A stretch of DNA of 36,987 nucleotides from assembly GCA_945905925.1 (NCBI GenBank), contig CAMDQN010000065.1, positions 1 to 36,987 on the forward strand. The letters run 5' to 3'. Position numbers and translations under genes: made by a program. Below, in pieces: positions 8,161 to 14,977 of the stretch; within the stretch, counting starts at the first letter, position 1; each line of letters begins with the position of its first letter. The DNA is from Singulisphaera sp. GP187. Its GTDB lineage: Bacteria; Planctomycetota; Planctomycetia; Gemmatales; Gemmataceae. The notes below the pieces were generated by a model. It was not told the origin of the DNA. It searched no databases and worked only from the letters and a program-made list of their open reading frames with translations.

Positions 8161-9273
8161 ATGGCCGATCTCACGAAGCCCGCGCAAGCCTGGAACCTCC
8201 AGTGGGACGCCGACTGGGTGACTGCGGTCACGTTCCTCGGTTCGTCGCGTCGCGTCGCGGCCGGGAACAACCTCGGGCAGATCCTCCTGTGGGAACTCCC
8301 CGACAAGACCGGTGGCGATGCGCCCAAACCCGTTGCGCGGCTCGACGGCCACACCAACGTGATTTCGCGGCTCGCGGCCACGCCCGACGGCAAGACGCTC
8401 ATCTCCACGAGCTACGACCACACCGTTAAGTACTGGGACATCCCCGCGAAGATTCCCGATGCGACGGAACCGATTCTCCTCAACGCGCGCACCATCGAGG
8501 ACACGACGCGCCGCAAATCGAACGGCGCGAAGGTGCCGCCGCCGAACGAAGCGAAGGTGTACGTGCTGAAACCGGTGAAGACGCTCACCGAGCATAAAGA
8601 GTGGATTCTCGGGATGGAGATTTCCCGCGACGGCAAAGCGATGATCACCGGCGACGACGCGGGACACGTCATCATCTGGGACGCCGCAGTTGGTATCGTG
8701 AAGAAGCGGTGGCAACTCGCGAAGGGCTGGGCTTACGCGGTCGCGCTGTCGCCGGATCAGAAGCAAGCGTGCATCACGGAGCGCCTTACGCTCGTGTTCG
8801 ACAGCGGCCGGCACGCGGCGGTGAAGCTCTGGGACGCGACTACCGGCACCGCGACCAAAGACCTCTCCGCGGAGAAGGAGTTCAAGGGCAACCACATGTG
8901 TTCCGCGAGCTACTCGCCGGACGGCAAGGCCCTCGCGATTCTTCGCGGCGGCGAGTCCGGCGGGCTGAGCGGCAAGCCCATTATCCTCGATCCTTCCAGC
9001 GGCAAGATCGTGAAGGAATGCGGGCCGGGCCACCTCGACGGCGGAACCGATCTCGCGTGGCACCCGGACAGCAAGCACCTCGCGTCGAGCGGGCGCGACA
9101 CGACGGTTCGCGTGTGGGACACGACCACGGGCAAACTCGTCTCGGAAGTGGGTAAGGGTCGCGGGGGTCAGTTCAAGGACTGGATCTGCGCGGTCGCGTG
9201 GTCCGCGGACGGCAAGTGGATCGTCGGCGGCGACATGATCGGTGCCGTACAGGTGTGGAGTTTCCCGGCCTAA
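8161..9273 (+). CDS. WD40-repeat protein
   Basis: A 370-residue protein built of WD40 repeats, probably one seven-bladed propeller with some weak blades. Clear repeats are LDGHTNVISRLAATPDGKTL with VKYWDIP, LTEHKEWILGMEISRDGKAM with VIIWDAA, AAVKLWDATTG, LAWHPDSKHLASSGRDTTV with RVWDTTTG, and a final CAVAWSADGKWI with VQVWSFPA. There is no signal peptide or Tat motif, unlike the other three genes in its cluster, so it is predicted to be cytoplasmic unless exported with a partner. AGAGGA precedes the ATG by 5 bases. Its TAA stop (9271-9273) overlaps the arm of the next inverted repeat, so the last codon context is set by that element. Likely a protein-protein scaffold; partner not shown. Confidence 0.9.
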   Translation: MADLTKPAQAWNLQWDADWVTAVTFLGSSRRVAAGNNLGQILLWELPDKTGGDAPKPVARLDGHTNVISRLAATPDGKTLISTSYDHTVKYWDIPAKIPDATEPILLNARTIEDTTRRKSNGAKVPPPNEAKVYVLKPVKTLTEHKEWILGMEISRDGKAMITGDDAGHVIIWDAAVGIVKKRWQLAKGWAYAVALSPDQKQACITERLTLVFDSGRHAAVKLWDATTGTATKDLSAEKEFKGNHMCSASYSPDGKALAILRGGESGGLSGKPIILDPSSGKIVKECGPGHLDGGTDLAWHPDSKHLASSGRDTTVRVWDTTTGKLVSEVGKGRGGQFKDWICAVAWSADGKWIVGGDMIGAVQVWSFPA

Positions 9274-9369
9274 GAGTATTCACCGCAGAGAACGCGGAGG
9301 ACGCGGAGAAGAATTTCACTTTGTTCTCTCTTCTCCGCGTCCTCCGCGTTCTCTGCGGTGAATACTCTT
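9272..9369. repeat. Family-1 stem-loop element, perfect 41-base arms
   Basis: Arms 9272-9312 and 9329-9369 are perfect reverse complements over 41 bases with a 16-base loop. The arm begins AAGAGTATTCACCGCAGAG and continues in nine-base units of the form ACGCGGAGR. The first two bases are the AA of the WD40 stop codon. The shared AAGAGTATT...ACC(A/G)CAGAG start identifies it as the same family as 6638-6820, yet most unit positions differ between the two copies (CACAGAG against CGCGGAG). The hydrolase ATG follows after 20 bases that lack a clear ribosome binding site. Confidence 0.95.
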
Positions 9370-9389
9370 CTCCTTTTCTGGTTTCATCC

Positions 9390-11474
9390 ATGCGACCTCT
9401 CGCGCTTCTCGCGGTCGTGTTCCTCTCCGGGGCACTCATCGCCGCTGACGATCTCACCGTTCTCAAGACCACCAAAGGCGAGACGCCACCGCGGAAGTTG
9501 CTGCACGCGGCGCTGCTCGTTGATTGCGACAAGCACTTCGCGGCGCGCAAAGCGGAAGTCGAAAAACTCAAGACGCCCGCGGATGTCGCGGGCCGGCAGA
9601 CCGCGCTGCGGGCGAAGTTCATCGACGCGCTCGGCGGGTTCCCCGACAAGACGCCGCTTAACGCGAAGACGGTCGGCACGCTCAAGCGCGAAGGCTACAC
9701 GGTCGAGAAGGTGATTTACGAGAGCCGCCCGGAACACCACGTCACCGCGAACCTCTACCTCCCCGACGGCAAAGGTCCGTTCCCCGGCGTGTTGCTGCCG
9801 CTCGGCCACAGCTCAAATGGGAAAGCCGCGGACTACATGCAGCGCGCGGCGGTGCTGCTCGCGAAGAACGGCATCGCGGCGCTCGTGTACGACCCCATCG
9901 GTCAAGGCGAACGCACTCAACTCCTCGACAAGCTCGGCAACCCCGCGATCAAGGGCATGACGAGCGAACACACGATGTGCGGCGTCGGCGCGATCCTCGT
10001 GGGGCGAAGCACCGCGAGTTACCGCATTTGGGACGGCATCCGCTCGCTCGACTACCTCGTGAGTCGGCCGGAGATCGACGCGAAGAAACTCGGTTGCACC
10101 GGCTGCTCCGGTGGCGGCACGCTTACTTCCTACCTCATGGCCCTCGATGAGCGCATCGTCGCCGCGGCACCATCGTGTTACCTCACGTCGCTCGAACGCT
10201 TGTTCGCCACGATCGGGCCACAGGACGCGGAGCAGAACATCACCGGTCAGGTCGCGATCGGTCTCGATCACGCGGACTACGTCTTCCTGCACGCGCCGAA
10301 ACCGACGCTCATTCTCGCTTCGACGCGCGACTTCTTCGACATTCAGGGAACGTGGGCGACGTTCCGTGAAGCGAAGCGGATTTACACGCTACTAGGTGTT
10401 CCAGATCGCTTGGACATCATCGAAGCGGACGCGGCCCACGGCTATCCCAAGTCGCACCGCGAAGCGATGGCGCGGTTCATGTCGCGCTGGCTGAAAGGCG
10501 AAGACAAGGCCATTGAGGAAGGCGCCTTCACTGCGGAGAAAGACGCGGACCTGCGCTGTACGCGCACGGGGCAAGTGCTCGACGACCTTCGCGGCAAGTC
10601 GGTGTTCGATCTGAACGCGATGCTTGCGACCGAGTTCGCCAAGGAGCGCGCGAAGAACGAGTGGAAGCCGGAGGAGTTCCGCAAGACGGTGGCGCGGGTG
10701 ATCGGGGTGAACGAGTTCTCGGTCGGAGCCGGGGTCAGTCGGTACGAGAGGATCGACCGCAACGGCTACCGGATTCACAAAACGGTCTACCGGACGCGCG
10801 ACGACATGCGGCTTCCCGAATTGCTGTTCGAGCCGGGAAATCCTGGCTCGAAGGGCCTTCCGGTGATCTACCTCAACGACAGCGGCATAACGCCCGGTTC
10901 GCTCGAAGAGATCGAGTCGCTCGTGAAGGCTCGCCGGCGGGTGACTGCGGTCGATCTCCGGGGGTTCGGGGAAACCGCTCCGAGCGCGGGGAAACCAAGC
11001 ACGTTCGGCACCGAGTACAAGGAATCGTTCCTGTCGCTGCACCTGAACCGGCCGCTGGTCGGGCAGCGCACCAACGATGTGCTGAGCGTGGTCCGTGAGG
11101 TGGTGGGAACCGACGGGGGCGAAGTGGTCGCGTTCGGCGCGACGGCCTCGGCCGTGTTGCACGCGGCCGCGCTCGACGACCGCGTGAAAGTTGTCACCAT
11201 CGACGGCGGTCTTGTGTCGTGGGACAGTGTGGTCCGCATCCCGATCAGTCACAATCAACTTGCGAGCGTCGTTCACGGCGCGCTGAAGGTGTACGACCTG
11301 CCGGACCTCGCGGCGAGCATCGCGCCGCGGAAGCTCACGATCCGCAACCCGGTCGATGCCGCAGGCAAGCCGCTCACGAAGGAAGCCGCAGAAGAGGCTT
11401 ATAAGCCGGTGCGCGAGGCGTACAAGAAGGCGAAGGCCGAAGACAAGTTCACGCTCATCGTGGACGCGAAGTAG
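9390..11474 (+). CDS. Secreted two-domain alpha/beta hydrolase (acetyl xylan esterase-like)
   Basis: ATG 9390 gives 694 residues and a clean signal peptide (MRPLALLAVVFLSGALIAAD). The longer frame upstream only translates the inverted repeat. The first half is an alpha/beta hydrolase of the AXE1/dipeptidyl-peptidase-like type: oxyanion region LLPLGHSSNGK, nucleophile elbow GCTGCSGGGT, acid candidate in ASTRDFFD and His in DAAHGYPKSH. The second half repeats the fold (LPVIYLNDSGI, AVDLRGFGETAPSAG), but its elbow reads FGATASAV, with no Ser at the expected centre, so it may be inactive. No carbohydrate-binding module is seen. It is the last gene of the cluster, convergent with the next gene with one base between the stops. 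Substrate unknown; an ester of a polysaccharide is a reasonable guess from the family. Confidence 0.87.
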   Translation: MRPLALLAVVFLSGALIAADDLTVLKTTKGETPPRKLLHAALLVDCDKHFAARKAEVEKLKTPADVAGRQTALRAKFIDALGGFPDKTPLNAKTVGTLKREGYTVEKVIYESRPEHHVTANLYLPDGKGPFPGVLLPLGHSSNGKAADYMQRAAVLLAKNGIAALVYDPIGQGERTQLLDKLGNPAIKGMTSEHTMCGVGAILVGRSTASYRIWDGIRSLDYLVSRPEIDAKKLGCTGCSGGGTLTSYLMALDERIVAAAPSCYLTSLERLFATIGPQDAEQNITGQVAIGLDHADYVFLHAPKPTLILASTRDFFDIQGTWATFREAKRIYTLLGVPDRLDIIEADAAHGYPKSHREAMARFMSRWLKGEDKAIEEGAFTAEKDADLRCTRTGQVLDDLRGKSVFDLNAMLATEFAKERAKNEWKPEEFRKTVARVIGVNEFSVGAGVSRYERIDRNGYRIHKTVYRTRDDMRLPELLFEPGNPGSKGLPVIYLNDSGITPGSLEEIESLVKARRRVTAVDLRGFGETAPSAGKPSTFGTEYKESFLSLHLNRPLVGQRTNDVLSVVREVVGTDGGEVVAFGATASAVLHAAALDDRVKVVTIDGGLVSWDSVVRIPISHNQLASVVHGALKVYDLPDLAASIAPRKLTIRNPVDAAGKPLTKEAAEEAYKPVREAYKKAKAEDKFTLIVDAK

Positions 11475-11475
11475 C

Positions 11476-12978
11476 TCACGCGGCGCGATTCTCCGCGTCG
11501 CGCGACGCCGGGAACGCCAACGTCGCTTCGCGCTTCGTTCGGGTCGCGTGCCAGCGCACCAGCGCCCACGCGACGAGCGAAGTCCCGAACACCCACCAGT
11601 AGCCCGGCACGTTCCGCATCCACCACGGGCCGACCACCCACGCGCTCGCGGCCAGTGGAACGCCACACGCCGCGAGTACCGCGAAGTCGCGTCGGAACTC
11701 CGGGCGCTCCTTCAGCACGTTCGCGAGTAGCCAAAAGCCGGGCACAAGGAACGGCACGAACCACCGGACCGAGACGCACGCCCCGCCGTGGTTCTTCGAC
11801 AGCACGCCATACATCAGCCAGCCGACCGCGCACCACGCCACGAGCGCGAGTAGTTCCACGCGGTCCCGCGCACAATCGGAGCCGCGACCGTCAGGGAGCG
11901 TCTTGCCCACGCTCCCTGACGGTCGCGGCTCCGACGAACGGCGCCGCAGCACAAACGCTCCGGCGACCAGCGCGAGCAATAGCGGCGGATTGTGCGTGAG
12001 GAATCCTTTCTTCCCGAACAGCAGATCGAGCGTGTACGTGAACTGCGCGAAGTACCGCGTGCGGACCACGCCGGTCATCGTGGTCTCGAACGGGTTGCCC
12101 GGCCACGCAAGGTATTCCGGGTGCATGTTCAGCGGCTTCAGCCAGTCGCCACCGATGGCGAAGTTGATCGCGTGCCCACCGACCACACAGGGGAGCAACG
12201 CGAAGCCACAAGCGGCGACCGCGAAGATGCGGCGTGTGCGAAGCGCGACTACCGTCAGCACCGCCAGCACGAGAGGCGGACCGACGCCGAAGTCCAGGTT
12301 GTAGGCGAATCCCGTGACGAACCCCGCTGCGAGCAGAGAACTCCACGCGGTTCGGCCTTCGCGCGCGGCGTCCGCGATGCGGCACAGGAACACGCAAATC
12401 GCCGCGACTGCACCGAGCTGCGCGATGTGGTTGTTCGCGCTTCGCGTGTACACCGGCAACACGGTGCTGAGCGCGAACGCGCCGAGCCAAATGAGCCGCC
12501 ACTTCGGAGAAAGGCCGACACGCGTTCCGAGGCTCCACATACAGCCGACCGCGACCGCGTACCCGGTGCCGCTCAGCAGCACGCAGATCACCCACGCGAA
12601 CACGTCCGGCCGCGCACTCGGTTTCGGCAGACCGAGTTGCATTAGCCCGCGGTAGGCCACCGCGAGCGGTACGCTCACGAGCGGCGGCTTGTCGGAGTAG
12701 TAGCGGTCGTTGATGTAGAGCTTGTCGAGTGTGCCACGCCGCGCGAGGGTGTTGTCGGGATCATAGGGCGGCGTGCCCTGATCGAAGAGTTCCGCGGGCG
12801 GAGTGAGGAACACGCTTTCGTCGATGCAGAAGGTGTTGCGCTCGACGAGCGATTCGACCGACGCGAGCCGGCTACCGTCGTTCCACGAGGAAGCGAACGG
12901 GCGCGCGCTCGTCGCCGCGCCCGCGAACGCGACCGCCGCCAACACCCACGCCGCAGCCCAGTGATCCGCCCACTTCAT
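11476..12978 (-). CDS. Polytopic membrane protein, GT-C glycosyltransferase-like
   Basis: A 500-residue protein with about 10 hydrophobic segments. The first extracytoplasmic loop holds acidic and aromatic motifs (SSWNDGSRLASVESLVE, then DRYYSDKPPLVSVPLAV). A YxDKPPL loop after the first helix is characteristic of GT39/ArnT-like GT-C enzymes, which use polyprenyl-phosphate sugars. I infer the fold, not the donor or acceptor. Residues ~349-368 (SEPRPSGS...LPDGRGSD) are encoded by a perfect 26-base inverted repeat. They sit in a loop after RRR, probably cytoplasmic, between two membrane helices. The reading frame is intact across it. No other cell-wall genes lie nearby. Confidence 0.78.
   Translation of the reverse strand: MKWADHWAAAWVLAAVAFAGAATSARPFASSWNDGSRLASVESLVERNTFCIDESVFLTPPAELFDQGTPPYDPDNTLARRGTLDKLYINDRYYSDKPPLVSVPLAVAYRGLMQLGLPKPSARPDVFAWVICVLLSGTGYAVAVGCMWSLGTRVGLSPKWRLIWLGAFALSTVLPVYTRSANNHIAQLGAVAAICVFLCRIADAAREGRTAWSSLLAAGFVTGFAYNLDFGVGPPLVLAVLTVVALRTRRIFAVAACGFALLPCVVGGHAINFAIGGDWLKPLNMHPEYLAWPGNPFETTMTGVVRTRYFAQFTYTLDLLFGKKGFLTHNPPLLLALVAGAFVLRRRSSEPRPSGSVGKTLPDGRGSDCARDRVELLALVAWCAVGWLMYGVLSKNHGGACVSVRWFVPFLVPGFWLLANVLKERPEFRRDFAVLAACGVPLAASAWVVGPWWMRNVPGYWWVFGTSLVAWALVRWHATRTKREATLAFPASRDAENRAA
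11876..11934. repeat. Family-3 palindrome inserted in frame in a coding sequence
   Basis: Arms 11876-11901 and 11909-11934 are perfect reverse complements over 26 bases (arm start TCGGAGCCGCGACCG) around a 7-base loop. The core GAGCCGCGACCG...GGGAGCG is shared with the intergenic palindrome at 17927-17986. It lies wholly inside the membrane-protein gene on the minus strand and contributes about 20 residues without a stop. Inserted rather than ancestral origin is inferred from the shared sequence and its low-complexity translation. Confidence 0.9.
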
Positions 12979-13155
12979 CCGCTGTCTCCGCGCGACGCGG
13001 GAAGATAGCGAAGGGCGGCGGGCAACGCAACCGCGAAGAGCGGCGAGTTATTCGCCCGAGGTCAGTTCTCGGTTTGCGTGGATCCTTGCGGTACGTTCGC
13101 TTCGGGATAGAAGTGCTTACGCTGTCCTCAACGCAACTCCAAGGCAGGATTCGCC
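12979..13155. other. Intergenic leader between divergent units
   Basis: No gene is visible here. It is the 5' region of the membrane-protein gene on the minus strand and of the small broken gene at 13156 on the plus strand. I see no confident promoter or hairpin. Together with 13156-13353 it makes a 375-base stretch without an intact gene. Confidence 0.5.
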
Positions 13156-13299
13156 ATGCCCGCTCCGCGTTTTACGCCCGAGGAACTCGACTGACTCCGG
13201 GCACTGACTGCCGAGTGGGGCAAAGTCGTTTCCTATCGAGAATTCGGCGACGACGGACCGGGCCTCGATGTCGACTTCCGTAAGGGAGCGGAAACGTAA
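13156..13299 (+). pseudogene. Short broken gene, possibly a transposase N-terminus
   Basis: ATG 13156 reads MPAPRFTPEELD, then a TGA at 13192-13194, and continues in the same frame as LRALTAEWGKVVSYREFGDD and GPGLDVDF before ending at 13297-13299. The stop sits where Trp (TGG) or a similar codon would fit, and the two halves read as one protein-like sequence. Pattern memory suggests the N-terminus of ISKra4-like planctomycete transposases (EWG...GPGLDVD), but I cannot confirm it. The coding character ends where the family-3 repeat relic (13282-13320) begins, so the gene seems truncated by that repeat. Confidence 0.5.
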
Positions 13300-13320
13300 A
13301 CCGTTCCCTTGCGGTCGCGG
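13282..13320. repeat. Truncated family-3 palindrome relic
   Basis: AAGGGAGCGG at 13282-13291 pairs with CCGTTCCCTT at 13301-13310 with one mismatch. It is followed by GCGGTCGCGG, which is the outer arm seen in the complete copy at 17927-17986. The matching left outer arm is missing, replaced by the broken gene at 13156-13299. Confidence 0.6.
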
Positions 13321-13353
13321 ATCGTTGGAACCGCTCCGCGTTGACCTCGGCGG

Positions 13354-14775
13354 TTACCCCACGACTTCCTTCACGACGCGGCCGTGAACGTCCGTTAAGC
13401 GGAAATCGCGGCCCGCGTACTTGAACGTCAGTTTCTCGTGGTTCAAGCCCAACTGGTGCAAGATCGTCGCGTGCAGGTCGTGCATGTGAACCTTGTTTTC
13501 GACTGCTGCCGCGCCAAACTCGTCGGTCGTGCCGAACGAGAAGCCGGGCTTGAACCCGCCGCCCGCCAGCCACACGGTGAAGCCGCCGGGGTTGTGGTCG
13601 CGACCGGTGCCGTTCTGCTGCGCGTATGGCGTGCGCCCGAACTCGCCGCCCCACCACACGATCGTGTCTTCCAACAGCCCGCGTTTCTTCAGGTCCGCGA
13701 GTAACCCCGCGATCGGCTTATCCACCGCCTTCGCGTGAGTGCCGTGCTGTATGAGGTTCGAGTGCTGGTCCCACGCCGGGTTCGCGGAGTTGTCGCCGTA
13801 GGTCACCTGGATGAATCGCACGCCAGCTTCGCTCAGTCGCCGCGCCATCAGGCACTGCTTCCCGAAGTTGTCCGTCGCCTTCTCGCCGATGCCGTATAGC
13901 TTTTGCGTCTCCTTCGTCTCCTTCGCAATGTCCATCACGTTCGGCGCGTTGTTCTGCATCCGCCACGCGAGTTCATACGACGCGGCCACCGCTTCGAGTT
14001 CCGCGTCACCAGGCTTCGCCTTGAGTTGCTCGGCGTTCAGTTCGCGAAGCAGGTCGAAGTGTTCTTGCGTGGCGCTCGTGGAAAGACCGGGCGCGAGGTT
14101 GCGGATGGTCGCGTCGGCCGCGGTGCCGCCGGCGCGCCCGGCTGGCGTGCCCTGGTAAATCGCCGGCAGGAAGGCGTTGCCGAAGTTCCGCGCGCCGCCG
14201 TTCCCGTAAGAAGGCGCGATGCTGATGAACCCGGGCAGGTTCGCGTTCTCGCTGCCGAGACCGGACAGCACCCAACTCCCCATGCTCGGTCGAATGAAAT
14301 TCGTCGAACCGCAGTGGAGAAACAGCGTGGCCGGACCGTGGGCGACGCCTTCCGTACTCATCGAGTGGATGAAACACAGGTCGTCGATCACGCCGTTCAC
14401 TTCGGGGAAGAGGTCCGATGCCTGCTTACCGGTCTGACCGCGTTTCGCGAACTTCCACAGCGGTTTCATGACGCGTTGGGTGCTGCCGCGCATCCCGGTG
14501 TTCGCGATGACTCGCGCGTCGTCGAACTTGAACTGCTTGCCGTCTTCCTTGTCGAGCATCGGCTTGTAGTCGTAAGAATCGACGTGCGACACGCCACCCT
14601 GCATGAACAGGAAGATGACGCGCTTGGCTTTCGCCTTGTGGTGACTCGCTTTGACCGCGAGCGGATTCGTGGGGGCTGCGGCGCGTGCGTTCTGCGACGC
14701 GAGACCCGCGAGCGCGAGCGCGCCGAAGCCGCACGAGGTTTGGGCCAGGTATTCGCGACGAGAGAGCGGGAGCAT
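13354..14775 (-). CDS. Tat-exported DUF1501 protein (second locus)
   Basis: ATG at 14775 gives 473 residues. The frame runs on upstream through repeat DNA, which is not coding. The start reads MLPLSRREYLAQTSCGFGAL, a twin-arginine-type signal (SRREYL) with a short hydrophobic stretch ending ASQNARA. DUF1501 landmarks are VIFLFMQGGVSHVDSYDYKP, GVAHGPATLFLHCGSTNF, VRFIQVTYGDNSANPAWDQH and WWGGEFGRTPYAQQ with GRDHNPGGF. It ends KFAYAGRDFRLTDVHG-like, the usual tail of this longer DUF1501 type. It follows the cytochrome/DUF1549/DUF1553 gene on the same strand, 202 bases away, the typical two-gene planctomycete arrangement. Function unknown. Confidence 0.94.
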   Translation of the reverse strand: MLPLSRREYLAQTSCGFGALALAGLASQNARAAAPTNPLAVKASHHKAKAKRVIFLFMQGGVSHVDSYDYKPMLDKEDGKQFKFDDARVIANTGMRGSTQRVMKPLWKFAKRGQTGKQASDLFPEVNGVIDDLCFIHSMSTEGVAHGPATLFLHCGSTNFIRPSMGSWVLSGLGSENANLPGFISIAPSYGNGGARNFGNAFLPAIYQGTPAGRAGGTAADATIRNLAPGLSTSATQEHFDLLRELNAEQLKAKPGDAELEAVAASYELAWRMQNNAPNVMDIAKETKETQKLYGIGEKATDNFGKQCLMARRLSEAGVRFIQVTYGDNSANPAWDQHSNLIQHGTHAKAVDKPIAGLLADLKKRGLLEDTIVWWGGEFGRTPYAQQNGTGRDHNPGGFTVWLAGGGFKPGFSFGTTDEFGAAAVENKVHMHDLHATILHQLGLNHEKLTFKYAGRDFRLTDVHGRVVKEVVG

Positions 14776-14812
14776 ATCAGTTCTCGTTAGCGGTGTTGGC
14801 GTGTGCTCTTTG

Positions 14813-14962
14813 CCCTCTCCCCTTGCGGGAGAGGGTCGCCGCGCTTCGCGGCGGGGTGAGGGGTAAGTTTCGCGCGTCAAGTAGGCTTCGCGTGGTCCGT
14901 GTAGCTCAGCGCCCTCACCCGTCGGCGAAGCGCCGACACCCTCTACCCGCAAGGGGCGAGGG
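14813..14962. repeat. Large inverted repeat between the DUF1549 and DUF1501 genes
   Basis: The block 14813-14872 (CCCTCTCCCCTTGCGGGAGA, then CGCCGCGCTTCGCGGCG and GGTGAGGG) recurs in inverted, diverged form at 14911-14962 (GCCCTCACCC, GTCGGCGAAGCGCCGAC, CCCGCAAGGGGCGAGGG). Each half also contains its own small hairpins. Dispersed repeats of this CCCTCTCCC...GGGTGAGGG type are seen in many GC-rich bacteria. It fills most of the 202-base gap between two co-transcribed-looking genes. Confidence 0.8.
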
Positions 14963-14977
14963 AAAAACAGAAGCAAT

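Noticed and set aside
6717-9078. Long minus-strand frames opposite DUF1501 and WD40
   Set aside because: Antisense shadows with no recognisable domain; they also begin or end inside the stem-loop elements.
6638-9369. CRISPR array
   Set aside because: The repeated CAGAG/GCGGAG units are contiguous, inverted across a loop and lack unique spacers.
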